DNA of 64,000 nucleotides from Methylobacterium sp. J-090 (GTDB lineage Bacteria > Pseudomonadota > Alphaproteobacteria > Rhizobiales > Beijerinckiaceae), in NCBI RefSeq assembly GCF_022829345.1, contig NZ_JAKSXV010000020.1, forward strand, positions 22,321-86,320, in the 5' to 3' direction. The notes beneath the pieces were generated by a model. That model was not told the origin of the DNA. It searched no databases and saw only the letters and a program-made list of their open reading frames with translations. Each line of letters starts with the position of its first letter. The stretch's first letter is position 1. Shown in pieces: positions 1 through 9,530 of this stretch. The position numbers and the translations under genes were made by a program.

Positions 1-1096
1 CGCGGGGCGTGGGCGCAGGCGCGGGGACGACCGGCTCGGGCGCAGGGGCCTCGGCCATGGGCGTCGCCGTCGGCATCGGCGTCGACAGGGGAGCGGACAC
101 CCGCGCGGTACGGGGTCGCAGGGAACCGGCGGGCGTGGTGCCCTCGGCGGATGCTCCCGGCAGGGTCATGGTCGGGATCACGGAGGTGGGCGCGGCCTCG
201 GCCACGTCCGCCTGCGGCGGCGGGACGGGCGTGTCGGGCTTGACCGAGACGGTGCGGACCCGGCGCGGTTCGCCGAGGGATTCCGTCAGGGTGCCGGTCT
301 GCTGCGGGCCGGCGCCGCCGGTGGTGCCCGCGGCACTTCCCGGGGTCGCGCCGCCCTCGGTGCGCTGGGCCGAGCGGGCGGCCTGCGCCACGTCGAGGGG
401 CTGCTCCTCGCGGTTGACGATGCGGATCTGTCCGTCCTTGGCGGTGCGGTCGTAGATCTGCTTGTTCTGGTCGGGAATCTCGACGCCGTCGGCCTTCTGC
501 GGCGCGATCTTCAGGGGCGCGGTATCGGCCAGGATGGTGGGTACGCCACCGCTGTTGCCGCCGCCCGCATGCAGGCCGCGCCAGGCGAGGCCACCGGTGA
601 TGCAGACGGCGAGCACGCCGAGGCCGGCGCCGACGGAAACGAGGCGGCTGCGCTGGCGCGGCCGGTCCTGCGCGGGGCGCTCCCCGGAGGCGAACGCGTC
701 CTGCTCGGCCTGGGGCGCGGAATCGGCGCCGTGGCTCGGATAGGGGTCCTGTTCCACGGAGGCGAGATACTGGTCGAAGGCATCCGTCGGCGAGGACGCG
801 GCGGCCGGCCGATAGGCCGGGGCCTGCGCCGGAGCGTCGACGAAGCTCGGCTCGATGCGCCGGCCCGCGGCCGCGTCGGACCGACCGTCGCGGGCCTCGA
901 GGATGGCGCGGAACGGATCGTCCTGGCCGACGATGCGGGCGAGTTCGGCGAGAGGATCGGATTTGGCGTGAGACTGCGGCGCGCGGACGGCCTGCCCTTG
1001 CGCGCCCCCCTCTTGCGAGGCGGGCCCTTGAGGCTGCTGCAGATCACGCGCGAAGGCGTCGAAATCGACCGTCGCTCGCGAAGCGTTCGTCGTCAT
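1..1096 (-). CDS. SPOR-domain-type membrane protein, N-terminal part (cut by window edge)
   Basis: The frame opens at an ATG (1096-1094) 30 nt downstream of argS and runs without a stop to the window edge, so 365 residues are visible and the C-terminus is missing. Residues 1-150 are acidic, Ala/Pro/Gln-rich and probably cytoplasmic. A single hydrophobic segment lies at about 152-172 after a basic RQRSR stretch, giving a type II inner-membrane topology. The rest is a long Pro/Ala/Thr-rich periplasmic linker. In Hyphomicrobiales the gene after argS commonly encodes a protein of this architecture ending in a peptidoglycan-binding SPOR domain, with nagZ and scpAB beyond. The SPOR domain itself would lie off the window, so the name rests on architecture and gene order. 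Confidence 0.72.
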   Translation of the reverse strand, partial: MTTNASRATVDFDAFARDLQQPQGPASQEGGAQGQAVRAPQSHAKSDPLAELARIVGQDDPFRAILEARDGRSDAAAGRRIEPSFVDAPAQAPAYRPAAASSPTDAFDQYLASVEQDPYPSHGADSAPQAEQDAFASGERPAQDRPRQRSRLVSVGAGLGVLAVCITGGLAWRGLHAGGGNSGGVPTILADTAPLKIAPQKADGVEIPDQNKQIYDRTAKDGQIRIVNREEQPLDVAQAARSAQRTEGGATPGSAAGTTGGAGPQQTGTLTESLGEPRRVRTVSVKPDTPVPPPQADVAEAAPTSVIPTMTLPGASAEGTTPAGSLRPRTARVSAPLSTPMPTATPMAEAPAPEPVVPAPAPTPR

Positions 1097-1126
1097 GGCA
1101 GCATTCCCCTTCACGCCGCGGTCACC

Positions 1127-2875
1127 TCACCGCATTTCGTCCGGCGCGGTGACGCCCAACACCGCGAGGCCGGAGGCAATCACGCCCCGCAATGCCTCCA
1201 CGAGGGCCAATCGGGCCCGTGTCGAGTTTCGGTCGGTTGGATTAACAAACCGTAATTGCGGCAAGTCTTTGCCCTTGTTCCAGAAACCATGCAGCGAAGA
1301 CGCCAGCTCGTAGAGGTAGAACGCCACGCGGTGCGGCTCGTGCGCTCCGGCCGCCGCCTCGATCACGCGCGGATACTGGGCGATGAGCCGCATGATCTCG
1401 GCTTCGCCGGCATCCGTGAGCAAGGACAGGTCGGCCTCGCGCAGCAGGTCACCGCGCGAAAAATCCTCGCCCGGCATGGCCTCCCGGGCCTGGCGGAACA
1501 CCGAGAAGCAGCGCGCGTGTGCGTACTGCACGTAGAAGACCGGGTTGTCCTTGGATTGCTCGACCACCTTGGCGAGGTCGAAATCCAGGGTCGCGTCGTT
1601 CTTGCGGTAGAGCATCATGAACCGGATCGCGTCGCGCCCGACCTCGTCGACCACCTCCGCGAGGGTGATGAACTCGCCGGCGCGCTTGGACATCTTCACG
1701 GGTTCGCCCGCGCGCAGCAGCCGCACGAGCTGACACAGCTTGACGTCGAGGGCGGCGTGCCCTCCGCTCACCGCCTTCACCGCCGCCTGCATGCGCTTGA
1801 CGTAGCCGCCGTGGTCGGCGCCCAGCACGTCGATGAGGTCGGTGGCCCCGCGCCTGATCTTGTCGCGGTGGTACGCGATGTCGGAGGCGAAATAGGTGAA
1901 CGAGCCGTCGGATTTCAGGAGCGGCCGGTCGACGTCGTCGCCGAACTCGACGGTCCGAAACAGGGTCTGCTCGCGGTCCTCCCAATCCTCCGGCAGCTGG
2001 CCCTTGGGCGGCGGCAGCCGGCCCTCGTAGACGAGGCCCTTCTCGCGCAGCTCCGCCAGGAGGACGGGCACCGCGTCCTTCAGGGTGGCCTCGGAGAAGA
2101 ACACGTCGTGGTGGATGCCGAGCCGGGCGAGGTCGCCCCGGATCAGCTCCATCATCGCGTCGATGGAAAAGGCCCGCACGACGGGAAGCCATTCGGTCTC
2201 GGACTGCTCCACGAGAGTCCGGCCATACGTCTCGGCCAGGGCCCGGCCCACGGGCACGAGGTAGTCGCCCGGATAGAGCCCCTCCGGCACCGGCCCGACC
2301 GCCTCGCCCAGCGCCTCGCGGTAGCGAAGGAAGGCGGAGCGCGCGAGCACGTCGACCTGCGCGCCGGCGTCGTTGATGTAGTACTCGCGCGTCACGTCGC
2401 GGCCAGACGCCACGAGGAGGTTGGCGAGCGCATCGCCGAACACCGCCCCGCGCCCGTGGCCGACATGCATCGGCCCCGTGGGATTGGCCGAGACGTACTC
2501 GATGTTGACCTTCCCCCCCGGCATGGCGCCGCGGCCGTAGGCATCGCCTTCCGAGAGCGCCGCCCGCACCACGGCGTGGAACAGGCCCGGCGCCAGCCGC
2601 AGGTTGATGAAGCCGGGCCCGGCGACGCTCGCCTCGACCACGTCCGGGTCCTTGCGCAGCTCCGCCGCCAGGGCTTCGCCCAGCGCCTTTGGATTGGACT
2701 TGGCTTCCTTGGCCAGCACCAGGGCGGCGTTGGTGGCGAGATCCCCGTGACTCGCGTCGCGGGGCGGCTCCACCACCACGCGCGACAGGTCGAGTCCCTC
2801 GGGGAGCTGCCCGGCCCGGATCAGGCCCTGCACGGCCGCGCGCACGCGCGCCTCGAAGGTGGCGAAGATGTTCAT
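1127..2875 (-). CDS. argS: Arginyl-tRNA synthetase
   Basis: Class I aminoacyl-tRNA synthetase that charges tRNA-Arg with arginine in the cytoplasm. The protein is 582 aa, normal for bacterial ArgRS. The N-terminal Add-1-like domain begins [11 protein letters not shown]. The HIGH-type signature is PMHVGHGRG near residue 137, and the KMSKS-type loop is KMSKRAG near residue 395. A DALR-type helical anticodon-binding domain ends the protein. The ATG at 2875 was chosen over an in-frame codon 18 residues upstream because it gives the family N-terminus. It sits between dgt (85 nt upstream) and the SPOR-type gene (30 nt downstream), all on the minus strand, so the three may be co-transcribed. Confidence 0.96.
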   Translation of the reverse strand: MNIFATFEARVRAAVQGLIRAGQLPEGLDLSRVVVEPPRDASHGDLATNAALVLAKEAKSNPKALGEALAAELRKDPDVVEASVAGPGFINLRLAPGLFHAVVRAALSEGDAYGRGAMPGGKVNIEYVSANPTGPMHVGHGRGAVFGDALANLLVASGRDVTREYYINDAGAQVDVLARSAFLRYREALGEAVGPVPEGLYPGDYLVPVGRALAETYGRTLVEQSETEWLPVVRAFSIDAMMELIRGDLARLGIHHDVFFSEATLKDAVPVLLAELREKGLVYEGRLPPPKGQLPEDWEDREQTLFRTVEFGDDVDRPLLKSDGSFTYFASDIAYHRDKIRRGATDLIDVLGADHGGYVKRMQAAVKAVSGGHAALDVKLCQLVRLLRAGEPVKMSKRAGEFITLAEVVDEVGRDAIRFMMLYRKNDATLDFDLAKVVEQSKDNPVFYVQYAHARCFSVFRQAREAMPGEDFSRGDLLREADLSLLTDAGEAEIMRLIAQYPRVIEAAAGAHEPHRVAFYLYELASSLHGFWNKGKDLPQLRFVNPTDRNSTRARLALVEALRGVIASGLAVLGVTAPDEMR

Positions 2876-2960
2876 GGTCGTGACGAATCCGCTTGCGGGC
2901 GCCCGTCGCAGGAACGGCCGCTGTCTCAAGCCGGCGGCATAGCAAGGGGGGGCACGGGTG

Positions 2961-4208
2961 TCACGGCTCGGCGAGCGGCAAGCCCTTGCTCTCGGGACTC
3001 CAGTGCAGGTCGGGCGTCGTCGGAAACAGGCGCTTGTGGGCGAGCACCGCGTAGGTGTCGGTCATGCCGGCGATGTAATCGGCGACGCGCCGGGCGACGC
3101 GGCCCGCACTCGCGCCGTCCAGCCCGGCCGACCACTCCTCCGGCATCGCACCGGGCTCGGCGGTGAAGCGGGAAAACAGGTCGGCGACGATGATGTCGGC
3201 CTTGGCGCGCACGGCCAGCACGCCGGGATGGCGGTACATGCGGGCGAACAGGAAGGTCTTGATCGCCGCATCCGCCGCCGCGATGGCGGGCGAGAAGGCG
3301 ATGACGGGGGCGGACGCCGCGCGGATGGCGGCAACGTCGCCCGGCGCCAGGGCGGCGATGCGGCGCCCGCTCTCGGCGATGACGTCCTCGACGAAGCGGG
3401 TGATCACCCGCCGCGCCAGTTCGTGAATTTTTCGGGAGGGGTCGAGGCCGGGATGGAGGCCGTCGATCTCGGCGAGGATCTCGGCGAGGAACGGCACGGC
3501 CTCCAGGTCGGCGAGATCGAACAGGCCGGCGCGCAGGCCGTCGTCGAGGTCGTGGCTGTCGTAGGCGATGTCGTCGGCGAGTGCGGCCGCCTGCGCCTCC
3601 GGCCCAGCGAAGCACGCGAGTTCGAGATCGTTCAGGCCGTCGTATTCGAGGATCGCGGCCGGGATGCCGCGCGCCGCCCAGCGCGGGGTCGGCGTTCCGT
3701 CGGCCTCCAGCAGGGGACCGTTGTGCTTGACCAGGCCCTCCAGGGTCTCCCAGGCGAGGTTCAGCCCGTCGAAGCCGGCATAGCGCCGCTCCAGACGAGT
3801 GACGATGCGCAGGGCCTGGGCGTTGTGGTCGAAGCCGCCGTGCGCGCGCATCAGCGCGTCCAGCGCATCCTCGCCGGTGTGGCCGAAGCAGGTGTGACCG
3901 AGGTCGTGGCTGAGGGCGAGTGCTTCGGCGAGATCCTCGTCGAGGCCGAGGGCGCGGGCGAGCGCCCGGGCGATCTGGCTCACCTCCAGGGTGTGAGTGA
4001 GGCGGGTGCGGTAATGGTCGCCCTCGTGGTGCACGAAGACCTGGGTCTTGTGCTTGAGACGCCGGAAGGCGGAGGAATGGATGATCCGGTCGCGGTCGCG
4101 CTGAAAATCGCTTCGCGTCGGCGAGGACGGCTCGGGGATGTGGCGTCCGCGCGTGCGCGCCGGATCGGTGGCGTAGGGCGCGCGCCAGCGCTCTCCGTTG
4201 TGCCTCAC
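2961..4208 (-). CDS. dgt: dGTP triphosphohydrolase-like protein (HD domain)
   Basis: Hydrolyses dNTPs (classically dGTP) to the deoxynucleoside and triphosphate; a cytoplasmic HD-superfamily phosphohydrolase. The 415-aa protein carries the family N-terminus ([20 protein letters not shown]), a metal-ligand His at 72 ([11 protein letters not shown]) and the HD pair H101-D102 in SHDLGH. The motif that usually reads HTPFGH is HTCFGH here (residues 105-110), a Pro to Cys change next to the metal site that leaves the ligands intact. The length fits the short type-2 dGTPase-like proteins common in alphaproteobacteria. It lies directly upstream of argS and is divergent from the ErpA-like gene across 110 bp. 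Confidence 0.92.
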   Translation of the reverse strand: MRHNGERWRAPYATDPARTRGRHIPEPSSPTRSDFQRDRDRIIHSSAFRRLKHKTQVFVHHEGDHYRTRLTHTLEVSQIARALARALGLDEDLAEALALSHDLGHTCFGHTGEDALDALMRAHGGFDHNAQALRIVTRLERRYAGFDGLNLAWETLEGLVKHNGPLLEADGTPTPRWAARGIPAAILEYDGLNDLELACFAGPEAQAAALADDIAYDSHDLDDGLRAGLFDLADLEAVPFLAEILAEIDGLHPGLDPSRKIHELARRVITRFVEDVIAESGRRIAALAPGDVAAIRAASAPVIAFSPAIAAADAAIKTFLFARMYRHPGVLAVRAKADIIVADLFSRFTAEPGAMPEEWSAGLDGASAGRVARRVADYIAGMTDTYAVLAHKRLFPTTPDLHWSPESKGLPLAEP

Positions 4209-4318
4209 TGATGGTCCCCCTGCCCCGGCCCGTGTCGCGCTGCGTTGCGGCGCGTGTCCGGCAGGCTTATCTTGTGCCGTACACCGTTTCTGGCAATCGA
4301 CGAGACCCGAGCATCACG

Positions 4319-4645
4319 ATGGCCGACATCACCCTGACCCCCCGCGCCGCCAAGCGCATCAACGAGATCATGGGCAAGGAGCCGCCGGGCGCCTCCCTGC
4401 GGATCAGCGTGAACGGCGGCGGCTGCTCGGGCTTCTCCTACGCCTTCGACATCGAACGGGCGCGGGCGGCCGACGATGTCGCCATCGAGCGCGACGGTGC
4501 CACGGTCCTCGTCGATCCCATGTCGCTCGAGTACATGAGCGGAGCGGTCATCGATTTCGTCAACGACCTCATCGGCCAGTCGTTCAAGATCGAGAACCCG
4601 CTCGCCACCGCCTCCTGCGGCTGCGGCACGTCGTTTTCCCTGTAG
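4319..4645 (+). CDS. erpA: Iron-sulfur cluster insertion protein, HesB/IscA/ErpA family
   Basis: A-type carrier that delivers Fe-S clusters to apoproteins. The protein is 108 aa, starting MADITLTPRAAKR. Three conserved cysteines are present: C36 in NGGGCSGFSY, and C100 and C102 in the C-terminal CGCGTSF. The ATG at 4319 was preferred to one 36 codons upstream because the extra N-terminus matches nothing in the family and would leave almost no promoter space to dgt. ErpA, IscA and SufA share these features, so the exact name is tentative; the gene is not inside an isc or suf operon here. Divergence from dgt is a familiar alphaproteobacterial arrangement. Confidence 0.88.
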   Translation: MADITLTPRAAKRINEIMGKEPPGASLRISVNGGGCSGFSYAFDIERARAADDVAIERDGATVLVDPMSLEYMSGAVIDFVNDLIGQSFKIENPLATASCGCGTSFSL

Positions 4646-4753
4646 CGGCGCGCACCTCTCAGCGGACCAACCGGCATTTGCCACGGGCGCCGAAACGCGG
4701 CACGGATGCGCCCTCTCCTCGAAGCGCCGTTCGCCAGCGATCCGGAAAACTCC

Positions 4754-6541
4754 ATGATTCCCTCGAAAGGCCGCCCCCTCCTGCGCTGGGCGACCGGCGT
4801 CTCGGCCTGCGTCCTCGTTCTTCTCGGCGCCGGCCTGCCGACACTTCCTGGGGCCGCCTGGGCCCAGGAAGCGGCCTCCGCCGTTCAGGACGTGGCCCTG
4901 ACGGACGTGACCTTGCCGCTGGGCGACGCGGTGTTGAAGGCCGCGCGCGTCACCGTGAGCGGCACGCGCCTGTCGAAGGACGAGCTGCTCGCCCTGCTCC
5001 GGCCCGGCCCCGAGCCCGTGGCGGCGCGCCTCGCCCGGCTCGATGCGGCGAGCCTCGTCATCCCGGACCTGCGCGTCGAGGGTACGCGCGAAACGGTGAC
5101 CTACCGCGACGTGGTCGCCAAGGACGTGCGCGCCGGGCGGATCGCGGAGCTCACCTCCGCCGGGGCACTCCTCACCGTCGAGGGCGACCGCAAGGGCGCC
5201 GGGTCCTACGGCGCGCTCCGAGCCACCGATCTCGATCTCGCCGCCCTGGCCCGGCTCTACACCGAGCCGGGTGACGGAAAGGGGGCCCTGCAGCGGATCT
5301 ACGGCGCATTCTCCGTCGCGGACGTGGCCTTCGTCGACGCGAACGGCACGGCGGTGAAAATCGCCCGCATCCTGGGACGCGACCTCAGCGCCCGCCCGGT
5401 GCCGGGCACCTGGGCCGGCGCCCTCAAGGCGCTCACCGCCCCCGGCCTCGCCGAGGCGCCGCCGGCCACCCGGGCCAAGCTCTCGGCCACGGCGGCCGAT
5501 CTCGCCGAATCGGCAACCCTGGGCGGCTTCGAAGCCACGGGCCTCAGCATCCAGCACACCAAGGGCCCAGCCCCACTCAACCTCGGCATCGGCCGCATTC
5601 TCGTCGGCGGCTCGGATGCGAGTCTCCAGGACATCGTCCTCACGAGCAACGGGATCGACGCCAAGCTCGCGCGCCTGTCGCTCAACGGCTTCTCCCTCGC
5701 CCCCACCATCGCGGCCCTGCGCAAGCTCGCAGCGATGCCCGACGCCACCGACGAGGACCTGCGCCGGCTCACTCCGGTGATCGGCACGGTGGCCCTGACG
5801 GATCTCAGCCTCGATCTTTCAGGCGAAGCGGGCGCCAAACCTGCGGACCCGGCCGTGAAGGCCGAGCCGATGCATGTCGGCCTGCGCACGGCCGCGATGA
5901 ATTTCGGTGCGCCCCGCGACGGCGTCCCCACGGCCGGGCGCGTCAACCTGTCGGGCCTGACCCTGCCGGCCTCCGCCGTGGCCGGCGTGCCCGGCCTCGG
6001 CTCCCTCGGCCTCTACGGCTACCGCGACCTCGATCTGACCGTGGTGGCCGACACGGCCTGGGACGCGGCGGCCAAGGAGCTCAAGCTCGGTGAAGTCTCG
6101 ATCTCGGGCAAGGACATGGGCACGGTGCGGATCAATGGCATGCTCGGCGGCATCGGCCCCGAGGTGTTCGATCCCGATGCGGGCGTGTCGGGCTTCGCCA
6201 TGCTGTCGGCCACGGCGAAGGCACTCGATCTCACCATCGAGAATACCGGCCTGTTCGAGCGCTTCATCGCGGCCCAGTCCAAGGTGCTCAGCCTGAAGCC
6301 CGAGGAGCTGAAGCAGGAATACGCCACGGCGAGCCTCTACGGCGTGCCGGCGATCCTCGGCAATTCGGCCGGCGCCAAGGCCATCGGCGCGGCCATGGGC
6401 CAGTTCGTGGCCAAGCCCGGCACCCTGTTCCTGAGCGTCCGGCCCAAGAACGGCACCGGCATCGGCATGCTGGAGTTCAGCGCCGCCCCGACGCCCGCCG
6501 CCGTCCTCGACCGCCTGACCATCGACGCCAAGGCGAATTGA
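4754..6541 (+). CDS. Exported protein of unknown function, 595 aa
   Basis: No family was recognised. The start at 4754 gives MIPSKGRPLLRW followed by a hydrophobic stretch and an AWAQEA-like signal peptidase site near residue 38, so the product is probably periplasmic or surface-located. An ATG 16 codons upstream is possible but would disturb the signal sequence. The mature part consists of repeated segments of the type aLTDVTLPLGD, dLDLaALARLY, GLSLNGFSLAP and ALTDLSLDLSG, suggesting a long repetitive beta structure rather than an enzyme with a clear active site. It follows the ErpA-like gene by 108 bp and converges on the racemase gene with a 5-bp gap. Confidence 0.8.
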   Translation: MIPSKGRPLLRWATGVSACVLVLLGAGLPTLPGAAWAQEAASAVQDVALTDVTLPLGDAVLKAARVTVSGTRLSKDELLALLRPGPEPVAARLARLDAASLVIPDLRVEGTRETVTYRDVVAKDVRAGRIAELTSAGALLTVEGDRKGAGSYGALRATDLDLAALARLYTEPGDGKGALQRIYGAFSVADVAFVDANGTAVKIARILGRDLSARPVPGTWAGALKALTAPGLAEAPPATRAKLSATAADLAESATLGGFEATGLSIQHTKGPAPLNLGIGRILVGGSDASLQDIVLTSNGIDAKLARLSLNGFSLAPTIAALRKLAAMPDATDEDLRRLTPVIGTVALTDLSLDLSGEAGAKPADPAVKAEPMHVGLRTAAMNFGAPRDGVPTAGRVNLSGLTLPASAVAGVPGLGSLGLYGYRDLDLTVVADTAWDAAAKELKLGEVSISGKDMGTVRINGMLGGIGPEVFDPDAGVSGFAMLSATAKALDLTIENTGLFERFIAAQSKVLSLKPEELKQEYATASLYGVPAILGNSAGAKAIGAAMGQFVAKPGTLFLSVRPKNGTGIGMLEFSAAPTPAAVLDRLTIDAKAN

Positions 6542-6546
6542 CGCGG

Positions 6547-7245
6547 CTACGCGGCCCGGCGCACGGGCGTATCGCAGGCCCCGATGCAGGCCCGGGCGAG
6601 CGCCTCGGTGGCATCGAGGAGGGGGTCTCCGAGGCTCTCGCCGGACGCGGCGAGGGCCAGGGGAATCTCCGTGCAGGCGAGCACCACCTGCCCGCAGCCG
6701 GTTGCGATCAGGCCTCGCGCCTGCGTGCGCAAGAGGAGGCCGGCCTCGGCCATGGCACCGGCCTTCGCGAGGCGGATCGCCCGCATCACCGCGTCCTGAT
6801 CCTCGGGGGCCACGCAGGCGAAACCGTGCCGGGCCAAGCGCTCGGGATAGAGTCCGGCTGTGAGGGTCCCACTGGTGGCGAGCAGCCCGACGGGCCCACC
6901 GCGATACCCCCGGGCGATCAGCGCGTCGGCCACGGCCTCGACGATGTGCAGGATCGGCAGGGCCGTCCGCGCCTGGAGCGCAGCGTGCCAGTGGTGCGCG
7001 GTGTTGCAGGGAATCGCGATGCGGGTGGCGCCCGCCGCCTCCAGGCGGCGCAGGCCCGCCGCCATGGCGGGCAGGGGATCGGGACCGCCCCCGAGGATGG
7101 CCCGGGTGCGGTCGGGGATGTCGCAGGCCTGGAGCACCAGGGCTCCGGGATGGTCCTGATCGCGCATTGCCGGGGTGGCGTCCACGAGCTTGCGCATGAA
7201 GTCCACGGTGGCCATCGGCCCCATGCCGCCCAGGATTCCCAGCAT
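6547..7245 (-). CDS. Aspartate/glutamate racemase family protein
   Basis: PLP-independent racemase-fold enzyme, 232 aa. It starts MLGILGGMGPMATVDF, the usual first strand and loop of the family. Both catalytic-type cysteines are visible: C80 in AIPCNTAHHW and C191 in VLACTEIPLAL, so interconversion of D and L acidic amino acids or a related substrate is plausible. The length and the GGMGP opening fit the aspartate racemase (YgeA/RacD) branch better than MurI. The start at 7245 was chosen because upstream residues are not family-like. A LysR regulator lies 77 nt upstream on the same strand and may control it. The substrate cannot be settled by reading. Confidence 0.87.
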   Translation of the reverse strand: MLGILGGMGPMATVDFMRKLVDATPAMRDQDHPGALVLQACDIPDRTRAILGGGPDPLPAMAAGLRRLEAAGATRIAIPCNTAHHWHAALQARTALPILHIVEAVADALIARGYRGGPVGLLATSGTLTAGLYPERLARHGFACVAPEDQDAVMRAIRLAKAGAMAEAGLLLRTQARGLIATGCGQVVLACTEIPLALAASGESLGDPLLDATEALARACIGACDTPVRRAA

Positions 7246-7322
7246 CGTTCCCTCCCCGTCCGTGCGACGGGACGAGGCATGACGCAGCGCGGCACGCGGG
7301 GCCAATGCCGTGTCGGAACGCC

Positions 7323-8201
7323 TTATGCGATCTGCGAATAGTCTTCGGCCGCTGCCCAGACCGCCTCGACGGCGGCACGGGTACGGGCGCGGCTGCGGTA
7401 GAGCCGGATCTCCAAGGGCACGTCGGGTCCGGCCGCGACCAGCCGGCCCTCGGCCAATTCCCGGGTGACGAGGCTGCGCGGCACAAAGGCGAGCCCGTGG
7501 CCCTCCAGGGCCATGGCTTTCAGCGCCTCGGCCATGGCGTTGGTGTGGGCGATCCGCCCCGGCGGGGCCGCCCCTTGCGCCTGCGCGAACAGGCTCACGC
7601 GCCCGAGGAACGTGTCGGCCGCGTAGGCCAGGAGCGGGGCCGGCGCCTCCGCCGTGGGGGCCGGCAGGCCGGGACTGTGCACCGCCACCAGCCCGTCCGC
7701 CCCGACGACGCGGTGCGGATAGAGGTCCGGGTCGAGGAGGATCGGCACGCTCGGGTGGTGGAAGGTCAGGAGGAAGTCGTAGCCGCCTTCGGCGATGGCC
7801 TGGAGGCAGTTGTGAAAATCATCCGGCAGCAGACGCGTTCCGATGGGACCCGTGCGCGCTTCGATGGTCCGGAACCAGGCGGGGAAGAAGGCGAGCGACA
7901 GGGTGTGGAGGGCGGTGACGCTCACCACCGGCCCGCCCGCCCCGGTGCCGGCGCGGAGATCCACGCGGCTCGCATGGAGCATCCGCACGGTCTCCTCCGC
8001 CGTCTCGCGGAAGCGCCGGCCCGCCGGGGTCAGGGTCGTGGGGTAGGTGCTGCGGTCGATGAGGCCGACGCCGAGCCAGAGTTCCAGGGCCTGGATCCGG
8101 CGGCTGAAGGCCGATTGCGTGACGCGGCGCGCCTCGGCCGAGCGGGAGAAGCTGCGAGTCTCGGCGAGGCTGAGGAAATCCTCCAGCCATTTCAGCTCCA
8201 C
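7323..8201 (-). CDS. LysR-family transcriptional regulator
   Basis: DNA-binding regulator with an N-terminal winged helix-turn-helix (residues 1-60: LKWLEDFLSLAETRSFSRSA, then QSAFSRRIQALE) and a C-terminal periplasmic-binding-protein-like effector domain. It is 292 aa from a GTG start at 8201; GGGGAG lies about 9 nt upstream. The frame also stays open upstream across rnd, but that part is antisense-like and not LysR sequence. It begins 20 nt after rnd ends and precedes the racemase gene on the same strand. The linker RRVTQSAFSRRIQALELW resembles the HypT/QseD-like LysR group, but the inducer is unknown. Confidence 0.9.
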   Translation of the reverse strand: MELKWLEDFLSLAETRSFSRSAEARRVTQSAFSRRIQALELWLGVGLIDRSTYPTTLTPAGRRFRETAEETVRMLHASRVDLRAGTGAGGPVVSVTALHTLSLAFFPAWFRTIEARTGPIGTRLLPDDFHNCLQAIAEGGYDFLLTFHHPSVPILLDPDLYPHRVVGADGLVAVHSPGLPAPTAEAPAPLLAYAADTFLGRVSLFAQAQGAAPPGRIAHTNAMAEALKAMALEGHGLAFVPRSLVTRELAEGRLVAAGPDVPLEIRLYRSRARTRAAVEAVWAAAEDYSQIA

Positions 8202-8221
8202 CGCGCGCTCCCCGGCGACCG

Positions 8222-9373
8222 TTAATCCAGTTCGCGCACCACCACGCGCCCACGCTCGGCCGAGAGGGCGAGGCGGCCGGCCTTGAGGGCCAGCGCCTTC
8301 TCGCCGAACAGGGCCCGGCGCCAGCCGTGCAGCACGGCCACGTCGGCCTCGTCGTCGTCCGCGATGGCTTCGAGATCGTCCACGGAAGCGATGATCTTCG
8401 GGGCGACGCCTTCGGTCTCGCACACGGCCTTCAGAAGCACCTTGAGCAGTTCGACGAGGGCCCCGTTGCCGCCGCGGCTGCGGCTGCGCTCCGGCAGGGC
8501 GATGTCGGCGAGGTCGCGGGCGAAGCCGCGCTCGACGGCGGCGAGGATGTCGGTGCCCGTGCGTGAGCGCTCGAAGCCGGCGGGAATCGAGCGCAGGCGT
8601 CCCAGGGCCTCGACGCTGCGCGGCGCCGAGGAGGCGACATCGATCACGGCCTCGTCCTTGAGGATGCGCCCGCGCGGCACGTTGCGGCTCTGCGCCTCGC
8701 GCTCGCGCCAGGCGGCGACCTCGATGAGGACGGCGATTTCGCGGGGCTTGCGCATGCGGCCGGCGAGACGCCGCCAGGCCTGCGACGGGTCGGCCTTGTA
8801 GGTCTCGGGCGAGGTGAGGACGCTCATCTCCTCGTCGAGCCACTCGCCCCGGTCGGTGGACAGGAGCTGGCCGGCCAGAACCTCGTAGACCTTCACGAGG
8901 TGGGTGACGTCGGACAGGGCGTAGGTCAGCTGCGCGTCGGAGAGCGGCCGGCGCGACCAGTCGGTGAAGCGCGAGGACTTGTCGATCTTGGCCTTCGCCA
9001 CGTCGTTGACGAGTTGCTCGTAGGAGACCGAATCGCCGTAGCCGCACACCATGGCGGCCACCTGCGTGTCGAAGAACGGCTGCGGCAGCAGGCCGCCGAG
9101 CAGCCAGATGATCTCGAGATCCTGCCGGGCGGAGTGGAACACCTTGACCACGCCCTCGTCGGCCATCAGCGCGAAGAACGGCGCGAGGTCGAGGTCGGGT
9201 GCGAGCGGATCGACGAGCACCCCCGACCCGTCCGGCCCCGCCATCTGGATGAGGCAGAGCTTCGGATAGTAGGTGGTCTCGCGCATGAACTCCGTATCGA
9301 CGGTGACGAAGGGGTGCGCGGCGAAACGGTCGCAGGCCTCGGCGAGGGCGTGCGTGGTCGAGATCAGGTCCAT
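8222..9373 (-). CDS. rnd: Ribonuclease D
   Basis: 3'-5' exoribonuclease that trims tRNA precursors and other structured RNAs. The 383-aa protein has the DEDD exonuclease domain at the N-terminus: [10 protein letters not shown] (Exo I, with D and E), a central [12 protein letters not shown] segment (Exo II region) and [14 protein letters not shown] (Exo III, with Tyr and Asp). HRDC-like domains follow (residues about 210-290). The start at 9373 gives [14 protein letters not shown], usual for alphaproteobacterial RNase D. It is followed after 20 nt by the LysR gene on the same strand, so read-through transcription is likely. Confidence 0.95.
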   Translation of the reverse strand: MDLISTTHALAEACDRFAAHPFVTVDTEFMRETTYYPKLCLIQMAGPDGSGVLVDPLAPDLDLAPFFALMADEGVVKVFHSARQDLEIIWLLGGLLPQPFFDTQVAAMVCGYGDSVSYEQLVNDVAKAKIDKSSRFTDWSRRPLSDAQLTYALSDVTHLVKVYEVLAGQLLSTDRGEWLDEEMSVLTSPETYKADPSQAWRRLAGRMRKPREIAVLIEVAAWREREAQSRNVPRGRILKDEAVIDVASSAPRSVEALGRLRSIPAGFERSRTGTDILAAVERGFARDLADIALPERSRSRGGNGALVELLKVLLKAVCETEGVAPKIIASVDDLEAIADDDEADVAVLHGWRRALFGEKALALKAGRLALSAERGRVVVRELD

Positions 9374-9530
9374 GGAATTCGGCTATATCGGAGGTTGACC
9401 CCGCACGCGAGATCGTATCGCCGAATCGGTATTGGATCGTCGCGGGCCCCGATCCGGCTTGCCGGCGCAGGCGCGGGACGGAGTGGCCGACCCGCCGGAG
9501 CGCCGCCGAACGGGCCGCGCCTCCGAATCT

